Assembly: GCF_013369385.1 (NCBI RefSeq)
Contig: NZ_SZTO01000011.1
Location: 1 to 64,000 of the forward strand
From: Vibrio sp. 05-20-BW147
GTDB lineage: Bacteria; Pseudomonadota; Gammaproteobacteria; Enterobacterales; Vibrionaceae
Direction of reading: 5' to 3'
Length of the DNA: 64,000 nucleotides
Below are positions 44,292 through 53,855 of the stretch, one piece after another (positions within the stretch are counted from its first letter, which is position 1; every line of letters begins with the position of its first letter). The notes below the pieces were generated by a model that worked only from the letters and a program-made list of their open reading frames with translations, was not told the origin of the DNA and did no database searches. Both the position numbers and the translations under genes were made by a program.

Positions 44292-45083
44292 TTATGGCGC
44301 AATCCGAAAGGGTTGCGTCAGCATTTTATCGAGCCGTTGCTCGTCGGCATGACGAATCTCTGGAACACCGATAACAACCGCATCATGGCCCGCTTTTGGC
44401 TGTGCGCGATAAGTACGAAAGCACCGATCCCACACAGAAAGAAAAAAACCAAAATTGGAGTGGGTCTCTTTCACTTCCGTTGAGTGATGTACTCGGTGCA
44501 TATCTGGAGTCACGATTATCCGGCGCAGCCAATGGTCTACCTTCAACGGAAGCTTGGCGTTACTATGATTAAACATCGCACTGGCATTAAGAATGATCTC
44601 AAATACCACCACGGCTAGGGGAGAGACACCAAGCACAAAAACGCTTGCCACTTTAATGCCCATCGAAATCAACATCTCCAAAGGATGAAATCGGGTTCCG
44701 GTGGTCACGTCAATATCAAGGTCGGCATGATGCATTCTGTGTAGTCGCCACAATGGTTTGACACGATGGAACAGCAAATGCTGCCAGTAAATGATGAAAT
44801 CGAGAGCAATGACTGAAAACAATAGGTTCCAAGTCGCCGACATATTCAATGCATGGAACAGTCCGTATTGATGATGCTGCGCTTGTAGTGCTGCTTCAAA
44901 GGCGACTACGGGTACGAGCAGTGCAACCAATACGCTATTGAGTGCCACCAAAGAGAGGTTGTTGACCCAACGAAACGAGCGAGAAACGGTCAGTGTTTTA
45001 CGCGGGCATCGATTCTCCCAGACAAAACAGATCAAAAGAACACCAAGGAAAAAACTCAAGCGAAGCAGGGAAGGGTCCGTCAT
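44292..45083 (-). CDS. Fatty acid hydroxylase / sterol desaturase family protein
   Basis: The 263-residue membrane protein has at least four hydrophobic helices. Its three histidine boxes hold a di-iron centre: HLLFHRVKPLWRLHRMHH, the HSNA region and HRVHHST. Enzymes of this family hydroxylate or desaturate lipids. The substrate is unknown. The gene is convergent with the chemoreceptor; their stops are 6 bases apart. Confidence 0.85.
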   Translation of the reverse strand: MTDPSLLRLSFFLGVLLICFVWENRCPRKTLTVSRSFRWVNNLSLVALNSVLVALLVPVVAFEAALQAQHHQYGLFHALNMSATWNLLFSVIALDFIIYWQHLLFHRVKPLWRLHRMHHADLDIDVTTGTRFHPLEMLISMGIKVASVFVLGVSPLAVVVFEIILNASAMFNHSNAKLPLKVDHWLRRIIVTPDMHRVHHSTEVKETHSNFGFFLSVWDRCFRTYRAQPKAGHDAVVIGVPEIRHADEQRLDKMLTQPFRIAP

Positions 45084-45227
45084 GCTATCTCATCCATATT
45101 TAATCATTATTCTATTATTAAGGCCTCGCAGACCAAGATTCTCTTATCAGCAAATGCATTGAAGGTTGTCGCCTCACTGAACTGACATTAAAATCGTGCT
45201 CCTTTTGACTTCATTCGACGCGACATC

Positions 45228-45977
45228 ATGCGAGTACATGCTTTCCATCGGTTATACCAGTACCGACAGTCTATCTCAACCAAGCCTTTCAATGCGCGTG
45301 GCTGTAACGTTATCCGCTGCAACTACTGTCACGTTGCGCAACAACATTGCATTTGTGGCTATCAACCTGATATCGAGTCGAATATCGCCTGCATGCTGAT
45401 TGTCTCTGACAACGAAGTGTTTAAGCCAAGTAACACTGGTCGATTGATCGCAGACACCATAAAAGAAACCTACGTCTATCAGTGGAACCGCACCGAACCC
45501 GATAACGACATGTTGCGTTTGCTAGCAAGTAATGAGTACCAACCAGTGGTGGTGTTCCCCGCGGACTATGTAGACGATCCTAAGCGTCTGCTTGAAGATT
45601 TGCCCGGTTTAGCTCGAAGCCAAGCGACCGAAGCGAATCGAAAATGGTTGTTTATTTTTATTGATGGCAGTTGGCGTGAGGCGCGTAAGATCTTTCGTCG
45701 CTCCGATTTTCTAGCATCACTGCCAGTATTATCGATTCATCCAGAGGCTCTATCCGCTTACCTGATGCGACGCTCAGATAACGAGCAGCATCTTTCAACG
45801 GTTGAAGTGGCATCACTGGTGCTTAAACAAGCGGGTGAAACACAGGCCAGTCGCTGTCTACAAAGCTGGTTTGAAGTATTTCGTGAAAGTTACTTACTCA
45901 CCAAAAGCCGTGGAAAAGGCGACTTCGAACGACCAGTACTGAAACGTTTCATCGCGGAGTTCAAAAGCGAGAGTTAA
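45228..45977 (+). CDS. tapT: tRNA-uridine aminocarboxypropyltransferase (DTW family)
   Basis: The 249-residue protein has the DTW-domain layout. A cysteine cluster comes first (CNYCHVAQQHCICGYQ, probable zinc site). The SAM-binding region contains FIDGSWREARKIFRRS, the local form of the DxTW motif. In E. coli TapT (YfiP) makes acp3U at position 47 of tRNA. The start at 45228 lacks a strong ribosome site; the cysteine cluster sets the latest possible start. Confidence 0.85.
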   Translation: MRVHAFHRLYQYRQSISTKPFNARGCNVIRCNYCHVAQQHCICGYQPDIESNIACMLIVSDNEVFKPSNTGRLIADTIKETYVYQWNRTEPDNDMLRLLASNEYQPVVVFPADYVDDPKRLLEDLPGLARSQATEANRKWLFIFIDGSWREARKIFRRSDFLASLPVLSIHPEALSAYLMRRSDNEQHLSTVEVASLVLKQAGETQASRCLQSWFEVFRESYLLTKSRGKGDFERPVLKRFIAEFKSES

Positions 45978-46158
45978 GTCTAAGCTTTACTTCTCAGTTG
46001 CTGGCAACTTGCGCAAACAGACGTCATGAAAAGATAAATCCTGCCTGTGTCACGGTTTGCAGGTGTAGAGATATGGATAATGGCGCTAGTTTTTATAATT
46101 TACGCTTATTTTAGGGGCTCATTTTTGGCTCCATGCAGCAATTTCAGGAGAGAAATTC

Positions 46159-47070
46159 ATGTATTACGGCTTTGATGTTGGTGGCACTAAAATCGAATTT
46201 GGTGCGTTTAACGAAAAACTAGAGCGCGTGGCAACAGAACGTGTTCCGACACCAACCAACGATTATCCGTTATTGTTAGAAACCATCGCAGGTCTTGTCG
46301 CAAAATACGACCAAGAGTTTGCTTGTGAAGGCAAAATTGGCCTTGGTTTACCAGGCATGGAAGACGCTGACGATGCAACGGTACTGACGGTTAACGTACC
46401 CGCGGCAAAAGGCAAGCCGTTACGTGCGGATCTGGAAGCCAAAATTGGTCGTAGCGTAAAAATTGAAAACGATGCGAACTGTTTTGCACTGTCTGAAGCA
46501 TGGGATGAAGAATTGCAAGACGCCCCTTCAGTGATGGGATTGATCTTAGGTACGGGCTTTGGTGGTGGTTTGATCTACGAAGGCAAAGTCTTCTCAGGTC
46601 GCAATAACGTTGCTGGTGAGCTTGGTCACATGCGCTTGCCATTGGATGCATGGTTCCATTTAGGCGACAACGCGCCGCTGCTAGGTTGTGGTTGTGGTAA
46701 AAAAGGCTGTCTAGACAGTTACCTTTCTGGCCGTGGTTTTGAACTGCTTTACGCCCATTACTATGGTGAAGAGAAGAAAGCCATCGACATCATCAAAGCC
46801 AATGCAGCAGGTGATGAGAAAGCCGCAGAGCATGTCGAGCGTTTTATGGAACTTCTTGCGATCTGTTTTGGTAACATCTTCACCGCTAATGACCCGCACG
46901 TTGTTGCTCTCGGTGGTGGCTTGTCGAACTTTGAACTGATTTATGAAGAGATGCCAAAGCGTGTGCCTAAGTATCTGCTTTCTGTCGCTAAGTGTCCGAA
47001 GATCATCAAAGCAAAACATGGTGATTCAGGCGGTGTACGTGGTGCAGCGTTCTTGAACATCAAAGGCTAA
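46159..47070 (+). CDS. nagK: N-acetyl-D-glucosamine kinase
   Basis: The 303-residue ROK-family sugar kinase has the ATP motif [12 protein letters not shown], the substrate/catalytic segment [27 protein letters not shown] and the zinc motif [17 protein letters not shown]. It phosphorylates GlcNAc from chitin or cell-wall turnover at the 6 position. A strong AGGAGAG site precedes the ATG and a clear terminator follows at 47094, so it is a single-gene unit. Confidence 0.92.
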   Translation: MYYGFDVGGTKIEFGAFNEKLERVATERVPTPTNDYPLLLETIAGLVAKYDQEFACEGKIGLGLPGMEDADDATVLTVNVPAAKGKPLRADLEAKIGRSVKIENDANCFALSEAWDEELQDAPSVMGLILGTGFGGGLIYEGKVFSGRNNVAGELGHMRLPLDAWFHLGDNAPLLGCGCGKKGCLDSYLSGRGFELLYAHYYGEEKKAIDIIKANAAGDEKAAEHVERFMELLAICFGNIFTANDPHVVALGGGLSNFELIYEEMPKRVPKYLLSVAKCPKIIKAKHGDSGGVRGAAFLNIKG

Positions 47071-47093
47071 CGCGCTGCAAAACCCCTTGATGA

Positions 47094-47125
47094 AAAAGGC
47101 TTGCATCTTGCAAGCCTTTTCTTTT
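47094..47125 (+). terminator. Rho-independent terminator after nagK
   Basis: AAAAGGCTTGCA and TGCAAGCCTTTT form a 12-base stem with a 3-base loop, followed by CTTTTAG. Confidence 0.88.
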
Positions 47126-47164
47126 AGCCCCATTCCATAATGGGAAATACGCAAGCAAAGCGAA

Positions 47165-47431
47165 CTACTTATTCTTCTTACCTACGCCTAGGTTCTCTTT
47201 CTGTTTCATCGTGATCACGCCAAAGCCAAGCTTTTTAAAGTGATTGTCACGGTAGTTGCGCACGGCTTTCGTATCAGAAATCGCTTCAATTTGCTGTTCC
47301 ATTTTCAGATAGTCGCGAATATCAATTCCTTCCGCTTCTGCAACCGCTTCATGAATATTACGGTGTTTTTCGTAAGAAAATGGCAAAGTTTTTTCAACAC
47401 CTTTATAGGTGTAAATAATGGTACGAATCAT
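47165..47431 (-). CDS. DUF2960-like small protein
   Basis: From the ATG at 47431 (GAGAG about 6 bases upstream) the product has 88 residues: a beta-hairpin start (MIRTIIYTYKGVEKTLPFSY), then a helical part (DIRDYLKMEQQIEAIS) and a lysine-rich tail. It resembles the DUF2960 family of Vibrio and relatives, of unknown role. A TTG four codons upstream is possible but less likely. Confidence 0.65.
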   Translation of the reverse strand: MIRTIIYTYKGVEKTLPFSYEKHRNIHEAVAEAEGIDIRDYLKMEQQIEAISDTKAVRNYRDNHFKKLGFGVITMKQKENLGVGKKNK

Positions 47432-47494
47432 GAAATCTCTCAAAATAAAAGGCCAGACGCGCTGACCTTGTATCTGTTTCTAACAACAACAGGG

Positions 47495-49273
47495 CTAGAT
47501 TCTGCCTTGAAGTGGAATAATTGTCACGCTTTCTCCCGTTTTTACGCTATCCACCGCGGGAGAAATTTCAATCAAGCAGTTGGCTTCACTCATCGAACGC
47601 AAAATACCAGAGCCTTGTTTCCCAGTCGTGCGAACGGTTAGGCGGCCAGTTTCATCCAATTCATAGATACCACGGCTAAACTCCGTGCGGCCTTGGCGAG
47701 AACGCAAATCTTCTTTGGCAATCGCACTGACTTTCAGTGGTTTCCAGCCTAGTTCGCCTTGCATTTTACGCACAGCAGGCTCAACAAAGTTGATGAATGA
47801 CACCATCACGGCAACAGGGTTGCCCGGAAGGCCAAAAAACGGCTTTTCATTGATCTGACCAAATGCTAATGGGCGTCCAGGACGCATATTGATGCGCCAG
47901 AAATCAATTTGTCCGAGCTTGTCGAGAGCCAGTTTGATGTAGTCGGCATCGCCGACGGACACGCCACCCGAAGTAATAACCACATCCGCTTGCTGCGCTG
48001 CGCTTTCTAGTGCGTCGATCATCGATTGCTCGTTATCTTCTAGAATGCCGAAGTCCAAGATGTCGCAGCCGAGCTTCTCAAGCATGCCCATAATAGTAAA
48101 ACGGTTTGAATCGTAGATAGAGTTCGCTTTTTGTTCTGTACCAGGCGCCTGAACTTCGTCGCCGGTGGAGAAAACCGCCACTTTCAATTTGCGTAATACA
48201 TTGGCATGTGCAAAGCCAAGAGAAGCCATCATGCCCATTTCAGGCGAGGCGAGGCGAGTCCCTGCGGTAAACACGCTACTGCCGATGGCTAAGTCTTCAC
48301 CCGCTTGACGGACGTTTTGTCCGGCTTTGATGTTGGCACCATTGAAAGTGACCTTGTCACCGTCTTGATGCGTTTGCTCACGCATGACCACCGTATCTGC
48401 GTTGATGGGCGTTGGCGCACCGGTCATGATTTTGACCGCTTGTCCCAATTCTAACGGGTGTTCGTAGTGGTAACCGGCCAGCACTTCAGCCACGATCTGG
48501 TAACTTTCTCGCTGTAAGTCATCACCTCGAATAGCGTATCCATCCATCGCTGAGTTGGTGTATTGCGGCACATTCACCGGAGAAATCACGTCGTGAGCCA
48601 GCACGCGCCCATAGGCGTGTTGTATCGGGCACGATTCAATATCACCCACAGTAGAGACTAGGGAGAGAATTTTCTCTTGCCCTTGGGCAACAGAAAGAAA
48701 CGCCGGAGAAAGCGTATCGCAACATGCGGCAGGTGCATTTTGCGTGGCCACTTGCTGATGTTGGTGAACATAATCGAGGACAAATTGGCAAATCGCATCC
48801 AAATCATTGATGTTGAGTTGGGGCAGTGCGCTTTCTAACGGGCCACTGTCTGAAGCGATGGCGATAATGTTCTCATCATTAGAGTACAACCACGGTTTTC
48901 CGACTTCTTCACGATGCAATTCGATTTTGGGAAACGCAATGTTCTTGCAGCCTTCGACCAAAATGACGTCGATGGTTTGCTGATCAAAGCGGCTAAGCAG
49001 GTAATCAAATTCCGATTCAGCTTCTGGAGTTTCTGTCATCAAGGCAAAACGATTTCTCGAAGCAATCAGCATTTGTGAGGCACCCGCTTTGCGTAAGCGG
49101 TAGCTGTCTTTGCCTGGTTTATCGACGTCAAAATCATGATGAGCGTGTTTCAGTAACCCAATTCGCAGACCTGCTGCGGTCAATTTGGGCAACAAGGCTT
49201 CCAGTAGGGTGGTTTTTCCTGTTCCTGAATAAGCAGCAAAGCCAAGTAAAGGCAAAGTGATGGTGTTTCTCAT
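47495..49273 (-). CDS. moeA: MobB-MoeA fusion, molybdenum cofactor assembly
   Basis: The 592-residue protein joins two enzymes. Residues 1-170 are MobB-like: [20 protein letters not shown] with a good P-loop and [16 protein letters not shown]. Residues about 190-592 are Moe[61 protein letters not shown] and [15 protein letters not shown]. MoeA inserts molybdate into adenylylated molybdopterin; MobB assists the guanylation step. Most bacteria have two separate proteins. It overlaps mobA by 4 bases. Confidence 0.92.
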   Translation of the reverse strand: MRNTITLPLLGFAAYSGTGKTTLLEALLPKLTAAGLRIGLLKHAHHDFDVDKPGKDSYRLRKAGASQMLIASRNRFALMTETPEAESEFDYLLSRFDQQTIDVILVEGCKNIAFPKIELHREEVGKPWLYSNDENIIAIASDSGPLESALPQLNINDLDAICQFVLDYVHQHQQVATQNAPAACCDTLSPAFLSVAQGQEKILSLVSTVGDIESCPIQHAYGRVLAHDVISPVNVPQYTNSAMDGYAIRGDDLQRESYQIVAEVLAGYHYEHPLELGQAVKIMTGAPTPINADTVVMREQTHQDGDKVTFNGANIKAGQNVRQAGEDLAIGSSVFTAGTRLASPEMGMMASLGFAHANVLRKLKVAVFSTGDEVQAPGTEQKANSIYDSNRFTIMGMLEKLGCDILDFGILEDNEQSMIDALESAAQQADVVITSGGVSVGDADYIKLALDKLGQIDFWRINMRPGRPLAFGQINEKPFFGLPGNPVAVMVSFINFVEPAVRKMQGELGWKPLKVSAIAKEDLRSRQGRTEFSRGIYELDETGRLTVRTTGKQGSGILRSMSEANCLIEISPAVDSVKTGESVTIIPLQGRI

Positions 49274-49857
49274 GATTCTAGTTGTCCAAATTGGGTGAGT
49301 TCTTCAGGCGTGTTGAGGTTGACGAAACAGTCTGGAGAATCACTAAAATCCACATACTGTGTGTGACACTCTTTGTAGAGTAGGATGATTTTACGGTCAC
49401 CGCGTTCTAAAAACGCCGTCAGTTTAGGCAAGACTCGTTTGTGATACAGAGTAAAGACAGGTTGCTGATGGTCGCCATCATGGGCAACCAAAATGTCGGT
49501 TTCATCCGTCACCGCACGACAAAAGCGCTCCACCAAGTCTTCATTGATGCGGGGGCAATCACAAGGAACAAAACCAACCCAGTCGGTACTCGCGTGCAGC
49601 AATCCGGCATGAATACCGCCCATAGGACCTGGGAAATTTTGAAAATGATCGCCAAACACGGGACCATATTGTTGGTAATCATCCTGATTGCGGTTGGCAT
49701 TGATCAGAATGTTTGAAGTTTGCGGCGTTAGCCGATCAATGACGTACTCAATCAACGGCTTATTATTTAAGGCGATTAAGCCTTTGTCTTTACCGCCCAT
49801 TCGGCTAGCTTGGCCGCCAGCTAAAATAACCCAACTAGTGAGTGTTGGTTGTAGCAT
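49270..49857 (-). CDS. mobA: MobA, molybdenum cofactor guanylyltransferase
   Basis: The 195-residue enzyme has the nucleotide-binding motif [20 protein letters not shown], a conserved Asp in [14 protein letters not shown], and the [10 protein letters not shown] block. It joins GMP to molybdopterin, giving the bis-MGD cofactor needed by formate dehydrogenase and other DMSO-reductase-type enzymes. I chose the ATG at 49857, giving about ten residues before the motif, rather than the longer frame to 49893. It overlaps tupC by 23 bases. Confidence 0.9.
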   Translation of the reverse strand: MLQPTLTSWVILAGGQASRMGGKDKGLIALNNKPLIEYVIDRLTPQTSNILINANRNQDDYQQYGPVFGDHFQNFPGPMGGIHAGLLHASTDWVGFVPCDCPRINEDLVERFCRAVTDETDILVAHDGDHQQPVFTLYHKRVLPKLTAFLERGDRKIILLYKECHTQYVDFSDSPDCFVNLNTPEELTQFGQLES

Positions 49858-50554
49858 AGGTATTCTCTTGGGATAACTCTTTTGTAATGACATACAAGAG
49901 TGGCGACTCTACCAGAGTATTGTTTTTGATCCACCACTGTTTTTTACACAAATCGGTCAGCGCGTTGGTTTGATGGCTCGTGACCACAATGCTGGAACCT
50001 CTCGCTAATAAATCTTGCGCTAACACCACTAAACGCTCGATCGACTCTTGATCAACCGACGCGCTGGGTTCATCCATCAGCAAGATTGAAGGTTTTAGGA
50101 TCCACGCTCTAGCCATTGCAACCCGTTGACGCTCGCCACCAGACAGCACAGACACATGCTCATCGGCTAAGGTTTCTAAGCCTACCATACGCAGCGCGTG
50201 AATCACTTCGGCTCGTTTCTCCTTTGTGCTGCCACCATCATATTTGATGCCGTAAAGGACATTTTCATAGACGGAGCCATCAAACAGATAAGGGGACTGA
50301 TGAAGATAAACAACATCACGACGGCCCAATGAAGTAAACCAGCGGCGAAGCCAGCCATTATTTTGCGCACACACTTTACCGCTCGTCGGATGCACCAAAC
50401 CAGCCAAGATCTTCAACAAGGTCGTTTTGCCAACCCCATTGTCCCCCTTGAGGTAAATGGCATCGTTCGGGCCGATTTGAAGTTGAGGAATGTGAAACAG
50501 CACTCGCTCTTTAAAGCGCATGGAAAGATCTCGAGCGGTAATTTTAATCGTCAT
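49835..50554 (-). CDS. tupC: TupC, tungstate ABC transporter ATPase
   Basis: From the ATG at 50554 (AGGAAG just upstream) the protein has 239 residues: Walker A in [19 protein letters not shown] signature [16 protein letters not shown], Walker B in [16 protein letters not shown] and the H-loop [10 protein letters not shown]. The much longer frame to 50935 runs through tupB out of frame and is not real. It powers oxyanion import with TupB and TupA, and is translated together with mobA. Confidence 0.88.
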   Translation of the reverse strand: MTIKITARDLSMRFKERVLFHIPQLQIGPNDAIYLKGDNGVGKTTLLKILAGLVHPTSGKVCAQNNGWLRRWFTSLGRRDVVYLHQSPYLFDGSVYENVLYGIKYDGGSTKEKRAEVIHALRMVGLETLADEHVSVLSGGERQRVAMARAWILKPSILLMDEPSASVDQESIERLVVLAQDLLARGSSIVVTSHQTNALTDLCKKQWWIKNNTLVESPLLYVITKELSQENTYATTNTH

Positions 50555-50562
50555 ATCACTTC

Positions 50563-51261
50563 CTAAGTTCGCAAATAGCCTTTGCCACGCATACTCGACA
50601 GCAAAAAGTTCAACACGAGTGCCAAGGTGAGTAGCACAATACCAAGCGCAACACCTTGAGCAAAGGCGCCCTTGTGACTCTCCATTGAAATCGCGGTGGG
50701 GATGTTTCGCGTCAAACCCATAATGTTTCCACCCACCATCATCGAACAACCCACTTCGGTCACAATTCGAGAAAAACCGGTAATGGTAGCCGCCATAAGA
50801 GGAAAACGGGTTTCCCAAATCATCGTCGCGCTTAATCTTGGCAGAGACACACCAAGGGTTAATGCGGTTTCTAACGCGCGGCGGTCGCTCGATTGCAACG
50901 CGCCATACATCATCGAAACCAACACAGGAAAGCAAATCAGCATTTGTCCGAGGATCATCGCTTTTTGGGTGAACAGCATCTGCCAGTCACCGAGCGGACC
51001 TGATCGCGAGAGGAACATGTAAAGCAGCAAACCAATCACCACCGTGGGTACCGATTGCAACGTGTTCACAAATGAAACCAACAGCCACTTGCCGCGAAAA
51101 TTGGTGTAGGCGAGGAGAAAAGACAAAAAAGTCGCAGGCAACAGCACCAACAATATGGCGGTAAGAGAAACGCTAAAGGAGACCGCAACGATCTCCCATA
51201 GTTCTTTGTCTAAGCTAAACAGTAAGGCAAAAGCCTCTTGTGTTGTTTGCCAAAGGCTCAT
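50563..51261 (-). CDS. tupB: TupB, tungstate ABC transporter permease
   Basis: The 232-residue protein has five or six membrane helices. The EAA-type coupling loop is visible as RRALETALTLGVSLPRLSAT. The layout is that of the TupB/CysT/ModB group. It forms the channel for the oxyanion. It begins 6 bases after the tupA stop and ends 8 bases before the tupC start. Confidence 0.88.
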   Translation of the reverse strand: MSLWQTTQEAFALLFSLDKELWEIVAVSFSVSLTAILLVLLPATFLSFLLAYTNFRGKWLLVSFVNTLQSVPTVVIGLLLYMFLSRSGPLGDWQMLFTQKAMILGQMLICFPVLVSMMYGALQSSDRRALETALTLGVSLPRLSATMIWETRFPLMAATITGFSRIVTEVGCSMMVGGNIMGLTRNIPTAISMESHKGAFAQGVALGIVLLTLALVLNFLLSSMRGKGYLRT

Positions 51262-51267
51262 TGATGA

Positions 51268-52086
51268 CTACTTCTGATCTGCATTGGCCACAAACAGCTG
51301 CTTGCCATTTAAGAGGAAGCTGTTGATCAGCTGTTGACCACGCGGATTGACTAACCAATCGCTGAACGTTTTGGCACCTTGATAATTGATGCTCGGGTAG
51401 CGCTCGGGATTGACCAAAATCACTTGGTACGGGTTGAAGAGTTTTTGATCACCTTCGAACAGTACCGCAAGATCCAACTTGTTGTTGTACGCCAGCCAGG
51501 TGCCACGGTCTGTTAACGTGTAAGCTTGCATTTCGGCTGCCATATTCAGTGTTGGCCCCATGCCTTGGCCGACAGAGCGATAGCCACCGAAGTTGGGTTC
51601 CATCTTAGTTTGTGCCCAAATGCCCAGTTCTTTCTTATGCGTACCCGAATCATCGCCACGTGAAATAAAGGTGGCATTGTTATCCGCGATGGCTTTAAAC
51701 ACCTCAAGCACGCTGTTGTCTTGAGCGACTTTCGCTGGGTCTGCTTTTGGACCCACCACAATAAAGTCGTTGTACATGAGCTTGCGAGGTAACACACCGT
51801 AACCTTTTTCGACAAAGGTCAACTCGGCTTTTGGCGCATGTGTCATCACCAAATCCACATCGCCATTTTCACCCATTTTCAGTGCTTTACCAGTGCCAGC
51901 GGCCAGTACATCCACTTTATAACCGGTGTCTTTTTCGAATTCGGGCAGTAGGTAATCAAGCAGGCCAGAGTGATAAGTGCTGGTCGTGGTTGCCAAACGC
52001 ACACGGTGAACATCATCGGCAGAGAAAGAGGAGAAACTCACCAGCGTAATCGACGTTGCCGCCAAAGTAAGAGCTACTTTGTTCAT
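51268..52086 (-). CDS. tupA: TupA, tungstate-binding periplasmic protein
   Basis: The 272-residue protein has a signal peptide (LAATSITLVSFSSFSA) and the TupA fingerprint TTTSTYHSGLLDYLLPEFEK. The TTTS serine and threonine residues bind the oxyanion; a second site region is FISRGDDSGTHKKELG. Proteins with this motif prefer tungstate to molybdate and sulfate. As it heads an operon that ends in cofactor genes, it probably feeds metal to molybdo/tungstoenzymes such as formate dehydrogenase. Confidence 0.87.
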   Translation of the reverse strand: MNKVALTLAATSITLVSFSSFSADDVHRVRLATTTSTYHSGLLDYLLPEFEKDTGYKVDVLAAGTGKALKMGENGDVDLVMTHAPKAELTFVEKGYGVLPRKLMYNDFIVVGPKADPAKVAQDNSVLEVFKAIADNNATFISRGDDSGTHKKELGIWAQTKMEPNFGGYRSVGQGMGPTLNMAAEMQAYTLTDRGTWLAYNNKLDLAVLFEGDQKLFNPYQVILVNPERYPSINYQGAKTFSDWLVNPRGQQLINSFLLNGKQLFVANADQK

Positions 52087-52349
52087 TGTATTTTTATTCC
52101 TTCAAATCATTCTTGGGCAAATAGGCCATTGCCGTTAAGCACACTGACACACAAACCGCGTCACCACTCGGTCAAACCTCATCGGCTAGCGCTGTTAGAT
52201 ATCAGTTTGCAATTGCATATGGGCCTATTGCAAACAAGATGCCAACAAAACACCAGTACTAAATTGAGAAAATAAGCCTTATATCATGCAGTTAAACATC
52301 GAATAGTTTGATGTGAGACAAAATGTCGCACATTTTATAAGGAGATTTA

Positions 52350-53855
52350 ATGATTCATTGGTACACTATGTCCTATACGTCATTCTGTCTCGAGGAAAGT
52401 ATGTCTATTCAATTGGATCCCAACTCCGTATCTCAATACCAAGCGTTTTCCGTGTTAGTTGTCGATGATGAAGTCGGCATGCAGGCCATTTTGAAAAAAG
52501 CGCTGGGTAAATGGTTTTCAAAAGTGGATGCGGTAGGCAGTATCGAACAAGCTGAAAAGCTCAGAGTGACCAACCATTACGACCTGATAGTGCTCGACAT
52601 CAATTTGCCAGGGCGTTCGGGTATCGAATGGGAAGAAGCGTTTAATGATCCCGAGCGAAAAGCCGATGTCATTTTTATGACCGGATATGCCGATCTCGAA
52701 ACCGCCATTACCGCGTTAAAACTGGGCGCGACGGATTTTATTCTCAAGCCGTTTAATCTCGAGCAGATGCTGCAAGCGGTAAAACGTTGCATGGATCGTC
52801 GCCTCAATGCACGAATGCAATATGCGCTCAAACGCGATTATCAGCGCAATCATATCTCTGAAATGGTTGGGAACTCCGACAAAACCCGCCAACTAAAGCA
52901 CATGATCACACAGTTTGCCCCATCAAAAGCGTGTGTGCTGATTGAAGGGGAGTCGGGTACTGGTAAAGAACTGGTGGCTCGTGGTGTTCATCTGGCCAGT
53001 GGTAGAACCGGTCCTTTTGTGCCACTAAACTGTGGCGCGATTGCGCCGGAACTGTTGGAAAGTGAACTGTTTGGTCATACTTCTGGGGCGTTTACTGGGG
53101 CGAAAAAAGCACGTGAAGGGCTTTTCCGCGTTGCCATCGGCGGCACATTATTCCTCGATGAAATAGGTGAGATGCCACTCGCGATGCAATCGTCCTTGCT
53201 GCGAGTGCTAGAGCAGCGCAGCATTCGCCCTGTTGGCAGTGAAAAAGAAATTCCAGTCGATGTACGCGTGGTCGCGGCAACCAATCGCGATTTACAACAA
53301 GAAGTTGAAAAAGGGCGTTTTCGTAAAGATCTCTATTACCGACTCAACGTGCTGAAGATTGAAGTACCACCACTTCGTGATCGAAAAGCCGATCTCCATG
53401 ATCTGGTCCCATTTTTTACTCAGCGATTGATTACCGAACTGGCCATGCCAGCGCCACTGTGGGCACACGAAGATATTGAAGCGATGCACGACTATAATTG
53501 GCCTGGTAACGTGCGCGAACTCAGGAATCTAATTGAGCGCTGTATTCTGTTGGGTAAGCCACCAGCACATTATTGGCGTGAGCTCAATGGCGTTGCCGCT
53601 CTTCCTAATGTGTCGATCACCGTTTCACATAGTATGGAAGTGCCAACGTTTAAAGAAGGGAAACCTGAGTTTTCCGGTGCCGGCTACCCCAATGATTGGA
53701 CATTAAAAGAGGTAGAAAAAGCCCATATCCAGCAAGTGGTGCACTATTACGATGGTAATAAATCGGCGGCATCGCGTGATCTTGGCGTGGCACGCAAAAC
53801 GTTGGAGCGTAAATACAAAGAGTGGGAAACTGAGGAAGCGGATTATGCAGAGTGA
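52350..53855 (+). CDS. Sigma-54-dependent response regulator
   Basis: The 501-residue protein has a receiver domain (about 30-150, phospho-Asp in [13 protein letters not shown]). The AAA+ domain has [14 protein letters not shown] and [13 protein letters not shown] Fis-type helix-turn-helix is near the C-terminus ([20 protein letters not shown]). The ATG at 52350 is preceded by AAGGAG, and an internal ATG at 52401 is possible. It is divergent from tupA and overlaps the sensor kinase gene. The target promoters are unknown; the place suggests metal or anaerobic-respiration genes. Confidence 0.9.
   Translation: MIHWYTMSYTSFCLEESMSIQLDPNSVSQYQAFSVLVVDDEVGMQAILKKALGKWFSKVDAVGSIEQAEKLRVTNHYDLIVLDINLPGRSGIEWEEAFNDPERKADVIFMTGYADLETAITALKLGATDFILKPFNLEQMLQAVKRCMDRRLNARMQYALKRDYQRNHISEMVGNSDKTRQLKHMITQFAPSKACVLIEGESGTGKELVARGVHLASGRTGPFVPLNCGAIAPELLESELFGHTSGAFTGAKKAREGLFRVAIGGTLFLDEIGEMPLAMQSSLLRVLEQRSIRPVGSEKEIPVDVRVVAATNRDLQQEVEKGRFRKDLYYRLNVLKIEVPPLRDRKADLHDLVPFFTQRLITELAMPAPLWAHEDIEAMHDYNWPGNVRELRNLIERCILLGKPPAHYWRELNGVAALPNVSITVSHSMEVPTFKEGKPEFSGAGYPNDWTLKEVEKAHIQQVVHYYDGNKSAASRDLGVARKTLERKYKEWETEEADYAE

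Noticed and set aside
49835..50935. A 366-codon frame extending the tupC gene upstream
   Set aside because: The first 127 codons overlap tupB in another frame and have no transporter-like sequence. The ATG at 50554 has a good ribosome site and gives a normal ATPase length.
53752..53844. Upstream extension of the sensor kinase
   Set aside because: It lies in the helix-turn-helix coding part of the preceding regulator; the ATG at 53845 has a good ribosome site and fits the usual start before the first membrane helix.
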